Part shown: in pieces, positions 31,433-41,273 of the stretch
Layout of the letters: the number at the start of each line of letters is the position of its first letter
How positions within the stretch are numbered: the first letter of the stretch is position 1
Source of the DNA: Nakaseomyces glabratus
Taxonomy: Eukaryota > Ascomycota > Saccharomycetes > Saccharomycetales > Saccharomycetaceae
Length of the DNA stretch: 64,000 nt
Direction: 5' to 3'
Assembly (NCBI RefSeq): GCF_010111755.1
Contig: NC_088960.1
Span: 372,001 to 436,000, forward strand
Notes under the pieces: generated by a model
Database searches by the model: none
What the model saw: only the letters and a program-made list of their open reading frames with translations
What the model was told of the DNA's origin: nothing
Made by a program: the position numbers and the translations under genes

Positions 31433-31444
31433 GGGGGGGGGGGT
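31433..31444 (+). repeat. poly-G tract (12 G) in ISU promoter
   Basis: Twelve consecutive G between a t and a tgtctgg stretch. Such homopolymers are rare in yeast promoters, exclude nucleosomes poorly, and are prone to length change. Confidence 0.9.
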
Positions 31445-31529
31445 GTCTGGTGTGTGGCCGATGCCGGGAAGCTGTGGTATATATAAGCGTGTTAAATAGA
31501 GTAGATATACAAATGACTACAACTTGAAA

Positions 31530-31585
31530 TACACTTACACATACACACTCATACACACATACACACACATACACACATACATATA
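31530..31585 (+). repeat. CA-rich microsatellite in ISU 5' leader
   Basis: Imperfect repeats of acacat/acacac immediately upstream of the ISU start. In the ISU frame it encodes an implausible Tyr/Thr/His run, which supports the ATG at 31596 as the real start. Confidence 0.85.
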
Positions 31586-31595
31586 CAACTACGAA

Positions 31596-32033
31596 ATGTT
31601 TTTGAGAAGTACTAGATTGATGCGTCCGTTTACCAGGATGTACCATCCGAAGGTGATAGAGCACTACACCAACCCTAGGAATGTGGGGTCTATGGACAAG
31701 ACTCTGCGGAACGTCGGCACGGGTGTGGTCGGTGCGCCAGCGTGTGGTGACGTGATCAAGCTGCAGATACAAGTGAACGACAACACTGGGGTGATAGAGG
31801 AGGCCAAGTTCAAGACATTCGGCTGCGGGTCCGCCATCGCATCGAGTTCGTACCTGACAGAGCTGGTCCAAGGAATAACCATCGAGGACGCCGAAAAGAT
31901 CAAGAACATAGAGATCGCAAAGGAGCTGAGTCTCCCTCCCGTCAAACTGCATTGTTCGATGCTCGCAGAGGACGCCATCAAGGCCGCGGTGAGAGACTAC
32001 AAGACCAAGAGAAGCTCAACAACCCTCCACTAA
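31596..32033 (+). CDS. ISU2: mitochondrial iron-sulfur cluster scaffold (IscU type)
   Basis: The scaffold on which Nfs1, Isd11, frataxin and ferredoxin build Fe-S clusters; it hands them on with the Hsp70 Ssq1 and the J-protein Jac1. It is 145 aa (S. cerevisiae Isu1 165, Isu2 156). The Arg-rich presequence MFLRSTRLMRPFTRM is followed by the IscU fold. The three cluster cysteines are visible in GAPACGD, FGCGSA and LHCSMLAED, and the Hsp70-binding motif LPPVK precedes the third. The start at 31596 is chosen because the upstream frame is CA repeat. The position matches ISU2; sequence alone does not separate it from ISU1. Confidence 0.96.
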   Translation: MFLRSTRLMRPFTRMYHPKVIEHYTNPRNVGSMDKTLRNVGTGVVGAPACGDVIKLQIQVNDNTGVIEEAKFKTFGCGSAIASSSYLTELVQGITIEDAEKIKNIEIAKELSLPPVKLHCSMLAEDAIKAAVRDYKTKRSSTTLH

Positions 32034-32384
32034 TCCAACTCTCACTTCAGAACTCAATATTCACAAAAAATATATCATACATACCTGTGTAACTCTAATA
32101 GAAACTCCTTCTTAATATCACACTGCATACAAACCCAGTATTATCATCACGTCACACTAAGTGTCACAGGTTTTTTCAACTTCGCTCTTCTCTGCACTTC
32201 CTCCCCTCCCATCGAATTCTCAAAAAATTTTCAGTCACAAGCATAATAAAGCCCATTGAAAACACTAGGCCATCGCTTTCAAAATAGTTGTGTTACATGC
32301 GTTTACAGCGTTTAAACACACTGGTAATATAGTGTACGAGCTCTTCATCTCTTCGCTGAAAATCACTCTCAACCGCATAGAGCT
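32034..32384. other. ISU-RPB8 intergenic region
   Basis: 351 bp between two genes on the same strand. Nothing beyond the expected 3' and promoter sequence was seen. Confidence 0.5.
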
Positions 32385-32837
32385 ATGTCCACTACACTGT
32401 TCGACGATATATTCACCATCTCCGAGGTGGATCCAGGCCGTTACAACAATGTCTGCCGTATAGAAGCCGGCTCTACTACACAGGAGCAATGCAAGCTGAC
32501 CCTAGATATAAATACCAACTTGTTCCCAGTGCAAGTCAACGAACAACTGACAGTGACAGTGGCCTCCTCCTTGGATGTTGATGACGACGACAAGGCCAAA
32601 GTTAACGACTCTACCGGTGCATCCAGAAGTTGGAGACCACCACAACCTGGCGACAGATCATTGGCAGACGACTACGACTATGTGATGCACGGTACTGCAT
32701 ACAAGTTCGAGGAAGTAAGCAAGGATGTCATCGCTGTGTACTACTCCTTCGGAGGTCTACTGATGAGATTGGAAGGTAACTACAGAAACTTGAACAACTT
32801 GAAGCAAGAGACCGCCTACTTGTTGATCCGTCGTTAA
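32385..32837 (+). CDS. RPB8: RNA polymerase subunit ABC14.5 (Rpb8)
   Basis: A shared small subunit of RNA polymerases I, II and III with an OB-type fold. It is 150 aa (S. cerevisiae 146). It begins [20 protein letters not shown] and ends [20 protein letters not shown], both highly conserved. The internal acidic loop [13 protein letters not shown] is the variable loop of the family, slightly longer here. It keeps the S. cerevisiae order with ISU and DSC3. Confidence 0.98.
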   Translation: MSTTLFDDIFTISEVDPGRYNNVCRIEAGSTTQEQCKLTLDINTNLFPVQVNEQLTVTVASSLDVDDDDKAKVNDSTGASRSWRPPQPGDRSLADDYDYVMHGTAYKFEEVSKDVIAVYYSFGGLLMRLEGNYRNLNNLKQETAYLLIRR

Positions 32838-33089
32838 TTTTACTGAATCACAAGACCATACAGCTTATTACATGGTATTTTAATAAACAACTTCGCACCC
32901 TCCCCACATTGTAAATTAGTCAATTTCGAAGCTTATCTTTCGTCATTCCCCTTTCCACATATCCATAGTGCTAAATCGATAAATACATTGTATAAAATCA
33001 AACTATTCATATTGGAAGATAAGAAATAATAATAAAGGAATACTTTATCTATTTATTCATGTAATAGTCATTACTTATTGATATTTGAT

Positions 33090-33995
33090 TTAAAATCCCC
33101 TAACTAGACAGAACAGCACGTTGGTAGCTACTCCGACTATGATCGACATCCTCTGTCTCTTATTGAACAAACCCTCGTTCTTCATTAGTAACAGTGCAAA
33201 TATTCCAAGACAGAATCCTGTTGTTATACCTATTAACAGATCTTTGTTGTGCCGTATATCCGTAACTGGAATTGAATTGAAACGATCTTCCACCTCTCCA
33301 TTTCTGTCTCTCCCTGGTTGTAACCCATCTCCGGCGGTGGCCATAGGATCATTACCACTCTCCATCCACATCTCTTCTAATTGCCTTATGTCTCTCCTTG
33401 CGTTACCACCACGGCTTCCTATGTTGCTTTGGGATTCGTCGCCGTTCAGGAGGTCGTCTTCCTCCTCTGGGTCGCCATAGGTAGATCTGAACTGCTGTCT
33501 CAACAACTCAATTTCTTCCTCACTGAAACCCACAGAGGCTAATCTATCGAAACCTATGGCCTGAGTGGTCACTGAGTCCGCACTTGGTCCCATTGTATCC
33601 ATTACATCCTCGCTCGCGAGTTGCTCATCGGTCAAATCCTCTGTACCTATTATACAATGCACATAGAACAGAAGCTCATTTAACGTACCTTCTGTATTCT
33701 CTGCTTGCAACCGTTCAAAATACTGTAGAATCTCAGAGCCAAGGTTCGCCCTAGAATTCAATATGTTACCATTCCTAATAAACCGCAGCCTTCTCCTATG
33801 TGTCTGCTCTCCTCTCAGTTCCCTACACAGGCGACGTAACCATTGCGTGTTAATAGTATCCATCGATACATGTGTAATATTTAGCTTAAGATCAGGAATG
33901 GTGTCGTCATTGAAACGAACCACTATGAATCTTGATATCCCACCATTATCGCCAGGCATCCCATCTAAGGATCCCGTTCCAAGCCCAGAAGACAT
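33090..33995 (-). CDS. DSC3: Dsc3, subunit of the Golgi Dsc/Tul1 E3 ubiquitin ligase complex
   Basis: Part of the membrane ubiquitin ligase that sorts proteins at Golgi and endosomes. It is 301 aa (S. cerevisiae 292). The N-terminal part (about residues 20-115) is a ubiquitin-like domain with RFIVVRFNDDTIPDLKLNI and the DUF2407-type segment RRRLRFIRNGNIL. The C-terminus has two membrane helices, LLIGITTGFCLGIFALLLM and SIIVGVATNVLFCLV. Assignment rests on this layout plus position between RPB8 and ODC2. Confidence 0.9.
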   Translation of the reverse strand: MSSGLGTGSLDGMPGDNGGISRFIVVRFNDDTIPDLKLNITHVSMDTINTQWLRRLCRELRGEQTHRRRLRFIRNGNILNSRANLGSEILQYFERLQAENTEGTLNELLFYVHCIIGTEDLTDEQLASEDVMDTMGPSADSVTTQAIGFDRLASVGFSEEEIELLRQQFRSTYGDPEEEDDLLNGDESQSNIGSRGGNARRDIRQLEEMWMESGNDPMATAGDGLQPGRDRNGEVEDRFNSIPVTDIRHNKDLLIGITTGFCLGIFALLLMKNEGLFNKRQRMSIIVGVATNVLFCLVRGF

Positions 33996-34589
33996 CTCTA
34001 TTATATTTGCTGTATTGTTGTCAATTTAATAATACTTAGAGTAGCTGTAACACCGCTCATATGGTCCTGATTACTGGCTCGCCAAAGATATCTTTAGAGT
34101 GACCACCAGCCTGGTCTATTATCCTTGTCATTAAGGGACCAAAATCTTGTCACTACCCACAATAATAGTCATGTGTGGTGCTCCAATGCTCAAGTAATGG
34201 CATAGATGATGGTATGCTGCAACTGATTCATGATTGTATGGTTTACATCGAGGTTAATTAAAATATATTTCTCGCTATTTACTTTTAATATGCTCTTCTT
34301 TTATATAACTTCATGGGGGTTTAGAGGGGGATCATTCTTGCCATCCAAAATATTTGGATCCGATCACTGGTTCCCTAACACTATGACAATAATACGAATA
34401 TTTACAATAAAAGAGGTCCCTTTCCCCATTGGAATGTAATGGTTAGATGTATCCACGGTGCACTGGTTTAAAATATGTTTTTCTTGTAAAGGAATGGTTT
34501 TTTTTGTTTTGGAAATCAAGGAGATGATAATGTAGCGAAAGAGCCTGTAAATATGGCGGTAATGAATGTTTACAGAACAGTTAAAACGC
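33996..34589. other. ODC2 3' / DSC3 promoter region
   Basis: 594 bp between two minus-strand genes. It carries a TGTAAATA (minus strand) Puf3-type motif at 34399-34406, downstream of ODC2. No gene is supported; a 69-codon forward frame at 34230 has no recognisable features. Confidence 0.5.
34399..34406 (-). promoter_or_regulatory. candidate Puf3-type 3' UTR element after ODC2
   Basis: The minus strand reads TGTAAATA, about 185 bases after the ODC2 stop. ODC2 encodes a mitochondrial carrier, so a Puf3 element would be logical. Confidence 0.3.
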
Positions 34590-35498
34590 TCACTTACCGT
34601 ATTTCATCTCTTGGAAGAATGCCATCATACCGTTAAAGACCACCAACATGATACCACCACCTGGACCCAGTCTCAGGATCTTTGGAATGAATCCCTTGTA
34701 AAGGGCGGTGAAACCTTCCTCGGAGTAGATCTTGAACAAAGATGGCCATGTCCAATTGTATTTTGGTACCACAGTACCATCGGCCAATGTAGTTGTAGCA
34801 CCACTTTGGATTCTAGATTTTACAACATCAAATGGTGTGTTCAGTAGAGTACCTACAGTACCACCGATGGTACCAGCGATCAAATCGTTGGTGGTCTTCT
34901 CAGTGTTGGTCTTAGCCTTTGGCAATAGGGCTCTAATCTGGAAGATGACACCAAAGTAACCACCGTTCCAGAAGGCGTTTCTCCACATGGTAGACTCCAG
35001 CCCATTGTACAGCGAGAGAATACCAGTCTCTCTAATGGTTTTGAAGACGACCTCCATTGGTCCGTTAAATTTGGAGTTGACATCCTGTAGACGAATCTTC
35101 ACCAATTCAAATGGCACAATGACACAGGCTTCCGTGACACCCGCCAAAGAACCACTCAGAATAGAGATCTGCTGAGTCAGCTTGTCCACACCATACAGAT
35201 CCTTGAACATCTTCTGGTAAGAGTCATTACAAGCGAACTTTGTGGCTCTCTTTGGTGCTTCCATCAGCATCGGAGAAGAAATACCCTTATACAGACGGCT
35301 AAACCCTTCACGCTTGACAATCTGCCCTAAACAGTCGATAACACCATTGTAGGCGACACCGGAACCTGTCCCCGAGCCAACTTGCAATTGCATCCGTGTC
35401 TTAACAACATCCAACGGATACATAACAAGCAGCTCGGAAACACCAGCAGCAGCACCAGAAACAAACTGGTAGATAAATGGCAAAGGCTTCTCAGACAT
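34590..35498 (-). CDS. ODC2: mitochondrial oxodicarboxylate carrier
   Basis: Exchanges 2-oxoadipate and 2-oxoglutarate across the inner mitochondrial membrane, supporting lysine and glutamate synthesis. It is 302 aa (S. cerevisiae Odc1 310, Odc2 307). Three mitochondrial-carrier repeats each show PxxxxKxR: PLDVVKTRMQ, PFELVKIRLQ and PFDVVKSRIQ. The frame extends upstream only to a TTG, so the ATG at 35498 was chosen (MSEKPLPFIYQFVSG). Position with MCT1 and DSC3 indicates ODC2 rather than the ohnologue ODC1. Confidence 0.95.
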   Translation of the reverse strand: MSEKPLPFIYQFVSGAAAGVSELLVMYPLDVVKTRMQLQVGSGTGSGVAYNGVIDCLGQIVKREGFSRLYKGISSPMLMEAPKRATKFACNDSYQKMFKDLYGVDKLTQQISILSGSLAGVTEACVIVPFELVKIRLQDVNSKFNGPMEVVFKTIRETGILSLYNGLESTMWRNAFWNGGYFGVIFQIRALLPKAKTNTEKTTNDLIAGTIGGTVGTLLNTPFDVVKSRIQSGATTTLADGTVVPKYNWTWPSLFKIYSEEGFTALYKGFIPKILRLGPGGGIMLVVFNGMMAFFQEMKYGK

Positions 35499-36037
35499 AG
35501 TAAGCAATTATATTCTGTGTTTGTCGGCCCTACTACCCCAGTAACACCATAACTCTCATGAAATATATATCGTCCAGCTTACTTTATACTTTGAAATCAA
35601 GATTTTTGTCAAAAGAATTTCGGTTTGACTCAATCCTCGGGATTGGTCGTCCCACTACGAAATCACTATGCAACTTAAAACTATCTCGCACCAATGGGTA
35701 GTATCCCCTTCTCCCAAGTATAGCAATATTAATCATCCTCCCCGCATTCAATAACTTTAAGACAGTTAGCTCTGGACTTCTGAAGTAGGGCTTGAATTCG
35801 GAACTCTGGAGACCCTCCCCTCTAGCTTACTGGATCCTACTCAAAACTTGTCGGAAGTTAACTAACGCATCGTGGTTTATACACCGACACAAGAATTCCC
35901 AGTTTTAAATTCAAACTTTTGAGCTGAATCGAACTAGAACTCGATCATCTAAACAATTAGTTTTAGATATATAATATTTCGCTCCTCCAAATAGCATTTA
36001 ACTCTATTTGACAGCCAAACAGGACACAATCCGCTAA
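35499..36037. other. divergent ODC2/MCT1 promoter region
   Basis: 539 bp shared by two divergent mitochondrial genes. No coding sequence or known repeat is visible. Confidence 0.5.
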
Positions 36038-37072
36038 ATGAAGTTGGTTACATTCCCTGGACAAGGCACTCCGATCCCTGTTGCTGTACTGAAGGCCTTG
36101 ATTCGGAACAAAGATGCGCAGTTCAACACTATCTTGAATCGTGGACTGCACAGACGGGACTTACTAGAGTACATATTCAGAAACCCATCTAGCCCCGGTA
36201 GCATCGCAGTGTGTTCCAATTTCCTATATGAAATGTATGGTCTGATCTCCGAGGACTTGCGGCCCCACCATCGGGACTCGCTTATACTGCTTGGGCACTC
36301 GCTAGGTGAGCTGACCTGCTTGAAGGTGAATGAGCTGTTCACTACAAAGGAGCTGTTTGAGATTGCCAACTACAGAAATGACCTAATGGTCAAGTACACG
36401 GAACAGTACCTGAGGGCTTACAACAGAAGAGGATCGAAGTTTGAGATGTGGGCGCTGTCGTCTCCAAAGGCTACTGACTTACCATATGAGATACATAAAT
36501 TGCTCACGGAGTCACCTACGTTCCCGGGATCCCACACAATATCGGTCGCCAATGCAAATTCAGTTAAGCAGTGCGTGGTAACGGGTCTAGTCGAGGACTT
36601 AGAAGCATTGAGAACAGAATTACACTTGAATATACCAAGACTAAGAATTTCAGAACTAACCAATCCACATAACTTGCCATTCCACAACAACACAGTACTA
36701 AGACCAATTCAGGAACCACTATACGATTTCATATGGAAGATAATGAAGAATAACGGCACACATACATGGACTACGCTAAACCACCCAATAGTTTCCAACC
36801 TCGACGGTAAAGAAACCAAATTTATACACCACGCACTGGATAAGTTTGTAAAGTGTAGCTCAACCACTGTACAGTTCACAAAATGCTACGATACCATTAA
36901 CAGAATAGCGGAAGCCACAAAAGATCAAGAGGACCCCTTGGATGCAGCTATCTGTATCGGGCCGGGAAATGTCATCTACAACTTAATCAGAAGGAATGTC
37001 CCTAGCCTGAAATGCGTGGAATACTCTTCAATGGCCACCATAGACTCCTACCATGGTACACACGACTTATAA
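36038..37072 (+). CDS. MCT1: mitochondrial malonyl-CoA:ACP transferase
   Basis: Loads malonate on mitochondrial acyl carrier protein for type II fatty acid synthesis, which feeds lipoic acid production and respiratory assembly. It is 344 aa (S. cerevisiae 360). The active-site elbow GHSLGE is at about residues 88-93 within LLGHSLGELTCLKV. The N-terminus MKLVTFPGQGTPIP is the family oxyanion motif with no clear presequence before it. A UGUACAUA element follows 50 bases after the stop. Confidence 0.94.
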   Translation: MKLVTFPGQGTPIPVAVLKALIRNKDAQFNTILNRGLHRRDLLEYIFRNPSSPGSIAVCSNFLYEMYGLISEDLRPHHRDSLILLGHSLGELTCLKVNELFTTKELFEIANYRNDLMVKYTEQYLRAYNRRGSKFEMWALSSPKATDLPYEIHKLLTESPTFPGSHTISVANANSVKQCVVTGLVEDLEALRTELHLNIPRLRISELTNPHNLPFHNNTVLRPIQEPLYDFIWKIMKNNGTHTWTTLNHPIVSNLDGKETKFIHHALDKFVKCSSTTVQFTKCYDTINRIAEATKDQEDPLDAAICIGPGNVIYNLIRRNVPSLKCVEYSSMATIDSYHGTHDL

Positions 37073-37123
37073 AGGAAAGTGCTTTAAACAAATATAAACA
37101 CTGTTATCAATTTCCCTAATACC

Positions 37124-37131
37124 TGTACATA
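37124..37131 (+). promoter_or_regulatory. candidate Puf3-type 3' UTR element after MCT1
   Basis: TGTACATA, followed by TAA, 52 bases after the MCT1 stop. This is the usual distance for Puf3 elements in yeast mitochondrial-protein mRNAs. Confidence 0.5.
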
Positions 37132-37189
37132 TAATGTCATTTGTCACTCAATTTTGCTAATTCAGTTCTGCATGCAAGTTTAATGTTTC

Positions 37190-37219
37190 CGTTCAGTTCA
37201 ATTCAGTTCAATTCAGTTA
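37190..37219 (+). repeat. 10-bp tandem repeat (ttcagttcaa)
   Basis: About three copies of ttcagttcaa in the MCT1/RCN2 intergenic region. No function is suggested. Confidence 0.8.
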
Positions 37220-37496
37220 TATCTTTTCACTATTCACTATTGCTATACATTATCTTTTTCTCAATTTGAATTTCATAATAATCTGGGGTAGCGTTGCAAG
37301 CGCTATTTTATAGACTTTGATGAATTATTGCTTTGTTATATTTTTATTAACACTTCTATTATGTGTATTCGAGGACCTATTTAAATATATGAGACCGTGT
37401 GCGTATATATAATTATGCATTCTAGCAACTGCTAACGTTTTTCCAATATGAGGTTCAAAAAAGACTATAACTAGCTTCATAGAAGCAATCCCCTAA

Positions 37497-38192
37497 CTAG
37501 TTAAAGAACTCATCGACAGTTATACTGGGGCTTAAAGGTGGTGGAGTATTTGAAGCCATCTTGTTTACAGCGTCTGTCGATACTGTCAGCTTCTGAGACT
37601 TATGAAGCTCCGTGGTACCGGGACTAGATTCCTTTGAGCTATCACTCTTTGTAGGGAGAGGCTCTCTGTAAAGGTGGGCCTTCTCATCATTTGCAAACTT
37701 CAATAACGTTGGCGATTCAAGAGACGTTCTTCTATCTGGGGATAGAGAGGGACTCCCCATTGCTAACGATTGGACGTTAATACCCGTGCTGACTGGGTTT
37801 GTATCTAGTGAAAGTATAGGTTTGTCACCAATTGCACTGTTGCTGTCAGCACTCCCGTTGCTTGCAGCATTAGAATCCTCTGGCGAAGACTCTCCCATCG
37901 ACCTCGACCTGAACCTGTTCGATAACAGGGACTCCGTCAAGTACAGTTTTATGCTCTTATCATTGACCACACTGGGCTCCTCCTTCTGCAAATACTCGTA
38001 TATCTCCATCGTGGCGGCCTCATCATCAAGTATAATTATAACTCTATCCAGGAACGGAAGCGGCGTGAAGTACTGCAGGTGCTTCCTATACTGTGGATAC
38101 TTCTCCTTGAACAACTTCTTCTCCAGCGTATCTGGCCACTTCGAGTCAAACTTATTCTTGGGAACATCCGTAATCAATACCTGTGTCTTCAT
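37497..38192 (-). CDS. RCN2: calcipressin, calcineurin regulator
   Basis: The S. cerevisiae relatives bind and tune calcineurin. It is 231 aa. The RRM-like N-terminal part has VLITDVPKNKF and DRVIIILDDEAATMEIYEYLQ. The C-terminal half has the calcipressin-type Ser-Pro patch (MGSPSLSPDRRTSLESPTLLKF; in part) and the ending PPPLSPSITVDEFFN, sites that can be phosphorylated and dock calcineurin. Position at the end of the YOR block next to MCT1 indicates RCN2 rather than RCN1. Confidence 0.85.
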   Translation of the reverse strand: MKTQVLITDVPKNKFDSKWPDTLEKKLFKEKYPQYRKHLQYFTPLPFLDRVIIILDDEAATMEIYEYLQKEEPSVVNDKSIKLYLTESLLSNRFRSRSMGESSPEDSNAASNGSADSNSAIGDKPILSLDTNPVSTGINVQSLAMGSPSLSPDRRTSLESPTLLKFANDEKAHLYREPLPTKSDSSKESSPGTTELHKSQKLTVSTDAVNKMASNTPPPLSPSITVDEFFN

Positions 38193-38853
38193 CTTGTGCT
38201 GCTATATCTGCGTGTCTGTGTCTATGTCTGTGTGTGATGTCTGTGTACTGGACGTATTATCTACTTCTGTATGTATATGCACGTATACCTTATACGCCTT
38301 CTATAGAAATAAAAACTCTATTAGAAACTATAAGCAACTCCGTTTAGAGTCAAGAGTAAGTATCAATTATATATATCGTACTTACAAAGAGAAAAAAGGC
38401 TAGGGTACCTAGATTTTATCCATTTGGAGGCTTGAAATCAATCAGAAATTGCCCAAATTCGCCTCTTAGGCCAAAGGGTCCCTTAACCCCCTTCTCTAAA
38501 TGGCTGCTCCTCCCATGGGCCACTATCTCCCCCGTCCCATTCCTCCGTTTCCCATTAAGGACTTCTAAATGGTAAATGGGAATCCCATTCAGAGCTTCTC
38601 GTCCGTGCAGACCCCCTCACCTCTGGCTCATCTCAATCAACTTTTGCCCAACGAGCAATCAGCCCAATTGTAACCCACAAAGGCATTGGGACGTAACACC
38701 GATGATCAGCACTTATCAAACTTTATGGCGGGGGAAACTAGTCATTATAGAAACCAATAAGCCTCCAATTTAATTCGCATCCGCCTTGATCCATATTTTG
38801 AAAAACAGTGTATTTGCGCTGCCCTGATTAGATTACTGATAACACATCCACAA
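38193..38853. other. RCN2-IES1 intergenic region, synteny junction
   Basis: 661 bp between divergent genes. The YOR-type block ends and the YFL-type block begins here relative to S. cerevisiae. It has TG-rich microsatellite-like sequence near 38214-38250 and scattered cccatt motifs (38490-38600). No tRNA or mobile element was seen at the junction. Confidence 0.6.
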
Positions 38854-40866
38854 ATGGCGAAGCGGATATACGATCCTATCCATGATGTGTTCCAGGACAC
38901 CGGCGACAACGAACCCAAGAGGTCGAAAGTGCTGTCCGTTAGCGAGTTAAACTCGAGCGAGACTTCGAGGAGGAATGTATCGAGCATTAGCAGCCTCTTG
39001 ACGTCTGATGATCAGACTGCGGAGAAGGCCATACCTGAGCGAGCTCACAGGAACTCGATCTCCAATCTATTGAGCAATGATCCCGAGGAAGATAACAATG
39101 CTGAAAAGGAGAAAGTTGTGCCCGTGCCCCATATGACCAATACCAAGTATACAAGGCATTTAAAGAAGCCCGACGGCGATTTCTTCTCGAGAAAGGATAT
39201 ACAATATGATATGTTGAAGGCTTTGCTCACCGACGATCGATGTTTATTTACTAATCATTTGAAAGCCCAGTACACTAATTCGTTGGCTCCTATGTCTTTG
39301 CCAAATAACAAGATACCTATTATCACTGATAAGGAATACGATGCCAGAACATTTGTGTTTAACGACAAATTGACTTTCGCCCAGATGTATGCTTTAACTA
39401 TGGCGACTTCGTCCAAATGCTCGAAGATACTGAGAGACAAGTTGCTACTGGACGGTCAAGTGGCTTTTTCTACTTGTGTGCTGGGCTTTCTTGTCAATAT
39501 TGGTAGGCTTAACACAACAATCAACTTCTACTTGGAGATGACCTCGCAACTGAGAACGTACCACAGTGTTCCTTGTTTGCAGGCTCACACTTTGGATATC
39601 AAGTCTTTACAAGATACGCCACGTATCAAATCGATACTACGAAACTTGCCAACGGGTAACAACCCGATACATCTGTCGTTGATATACAAGCTACTGGGCG
39701 TGATATCAGAGGAGAAGTTTAACGAAATCGGAGACAGCGCATCCCAGAAACTAGATAAACAAGTATCGTCTGCCGAGAAGTTCGGCTTGAATGGTAAATT
39801 CAACTGCATAAATATGCTGTTTGCATTATGTGATAACGCTACTATAGTGAGGACCCAATTTTTATCCAAGTACATCCAACTTATAGACCCCCAGGATAAT
39901 AATCACCGATTCGATCTCGACAAAGATTTGACATTGTTTAACATACTGGACAATTCCAAATTCGATGTAATCGATAGAGTGAACGTTGTATTATGGCTGC
40001 TCTACATCCACACAGAAACAGATCTAACAGAAGCAGAAGTTGTAGAATCTTTGAAACTATTCATACCGCCAACGAGCGTTCCAGATTTACAACATAATAA
40101 GATACCATTAAGATTGACTACAAACAATTATGATGTAGACACAGAAGAGGAATTGAAATATGGCAAGGAGCAAAAGGAGAAAAGACTACTGTTCTTACAG
40201 AAATTAGACAAATCTGATACTAGAAAAGAAGAAAAGACATCAACTGCTGATAGTAAAGATGACGACTCTATTACAGAAAGGGCAACAAGGCGAAAGCGGA
40301 AGAAAACTTTGGAGAAAGAAATACTCCTGGAATCTAGCAAACCTAATAAAAAGATCAAGAAAGAGGAAGAAACTGAGGACCGCGTAAAGGTTGAACCTGA
40401 GCAGGATCAGGAAGCACTAAAGACAGCAAAAGAGAAGCCCGAGGCTCCTTTACTGGCCGCAGAAAGAACCCCCGATGTTAAAAAGAGCAAAGAATCAATT
40501 CATCAAGACCGTGCTGACAGATTAATTAACTTCGATCAGAATAAAGAAGTTGGTATTCTTGAAAAATCGAGGGAAAGAAAGACGCAACGAGAACTACTGC
40601 AAGATCTGTCAGATGCTCAAGAAATTGTGAAAAGAAAAAGGAAGCAAATTGGCATGTTACGTTTATTTAATAAATACGATGACATACCCATGGGCTCTGT
40701 TATAGGTGTTAGGGGGAAGAAAAGACGGAAATATAAGGATGACGTATTGGGATATGAGACAAGTTTCTTGAAAACCCTTTCTATAGCAAAACAGAAATTT
40801 ATTAAGGCATTGAGAAGTGCAGATACGAAACCCCAACAAAGCGAGAACAATATCTTTCATCTTTAA
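38854..40866 (+). CDS. IES1: Ies1, subunit of the INO80 chromatin remodeller
   Basis: Ies1 is a yeast-specific subunit of the INO80 nucleosome remodelling complex. This protein is 670 aa (S. cerevisiae 692) and starts MAKRIYDPIHDVFQD, matching the conserved Ies1 N-terminus as I remember it. The middle (about residues 95-420) is folded and hydrophobic; the last 240 residues are strongly charged with Lys/Arg-Glu runs, including RRKRKKTLEKEILLE, and probably nuclear localisation signals. The order IES1-HSP12-MDJ1 equals YFL013C-YFL014W-YFL016C. Confidence 0.88.
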   Translation: MAKRIYDPIHDVFQDTGDNEPKRSKVLSVSELNSSETSRRNVSSISSLLTSDDQTAEKAIPERAHRNSISNLLSNDPEEDNNAEKEKVVPVPHMTNTKYTRHLKKPDGDFFSRKDIQYDMLKALLTDDRCLFTNHLKAQYTNSLAPMSLPNNKIPIITDKEYDARTFVFNDKLTFAQMYALTMATSSKCSKILRDKLLLDGQVAFSTCVLGFLVNIGRLNTTINFYLEMTSQLRTYHSVPCLQAHTLDIKSLQDTPRIKSILRNLPTGNNPIHLSLIYKLLGVISEEKFNEIGDSASQKLDKQVSSAEKFGLNGKFNCINMLFALCDNATIVRTQFLSKYIQLIDPQDNNHRFDLDKDLTLFNILDNSKFDVIDRVNVVLWLLYIHTETDLTEAEVVESLKLFIPPTSVPDLQHNKIPLRLTTNNYDVDTEEELKYGKEQKEKRLLFLQKLDKSDTRKEEKTSTADSKDDDSITERATRRKRKKTLEKEILLESSKPNKKIKKEEETEDRVKVEPEQDQEALKTAKEKPEAPLLAAERTPDVKKSKESIHQDRADRLINFDQNKEVGILEKSRERKTQRELLQDLSDAQEIVKRKRKQIGMLRLFNKYDDIPMGSVIGVRGKKRRKYKDDVLGYETSFLKTLSIAKQKFIKALRSADTKPQQSENNIFHL

Positions 40867-41273
40867 AATAGCTTATATTTAATGATGTTCTATTACTAAT
40901 CACAATATTTCATTTGCATTTTTTAGACAAAACTATAAACTTATTTATTAATTAATGCATGGGTAAAAATCACGAAGGAATAATGATAGATAGTATTTAT
41001 AATATTACTTGTATCAACGTGTGGCTGCCTGTATAATATAATACAGCGACAGCCTCGAATAGAGAGTAAGAATTTTTTAATAATCAAATATTTTATTATT
41101 ATATAGTATATTCGACCAATTTATAGCATATTACCAGAATAGCTTCAATTGGTCGGAGAACTAAATAATCTCATGCTATACTTATACTAAATATTATCAA
41201 TCTGTTTTTTTAAAAGTTTTTTTGAAAGTTGGAACAGTATAAAAAATAACTGAACATCAGATGTTATTCAAGT
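40867..41273. other. convergent IES1/HSP12 intergenic region
   Basis: 407 bp of AT-rich 3' sequence between two convergent genes. Nothing further was seen. Confidence 0.5.

Larger units (their letters stand above)
30765..31595. other. divergent HER1/ISU promoter region with simple repeats
   Basis: 831 bp. It contains gagcaat-type short repeats (30970-31011), a 12-base poly-G run (31433-31444), a TATA-like tatatataag (31479-31488) upstream of ISU, and a CA-rich tract in the ISU leader. A minus-strand frame at 31308-31952 overlaps ISU and is not a gene. Confidence 0.6.
37073..37496. other. convergent MCT1/RCN2 intergenic region
   Basis: 424 bp between convergent genes. It holds the MCT1 Puf3-type element and a short tandem repeat; no gene was seen. 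Confidence 0.6.

Noticed and set aside
31308..31952. 214-codon reverse frame over the ISU gene and leader
   Set aside because: It is antisense to a highly conserved gene and largely translated from the CA repeat (Val/Cys/Tyr runs).
37786..38403. 205-codon forward frame over RCN2
   Set aside because: It is antisense to RCN2, which has the conserved calcipressin blocks; the frame is a shadow.
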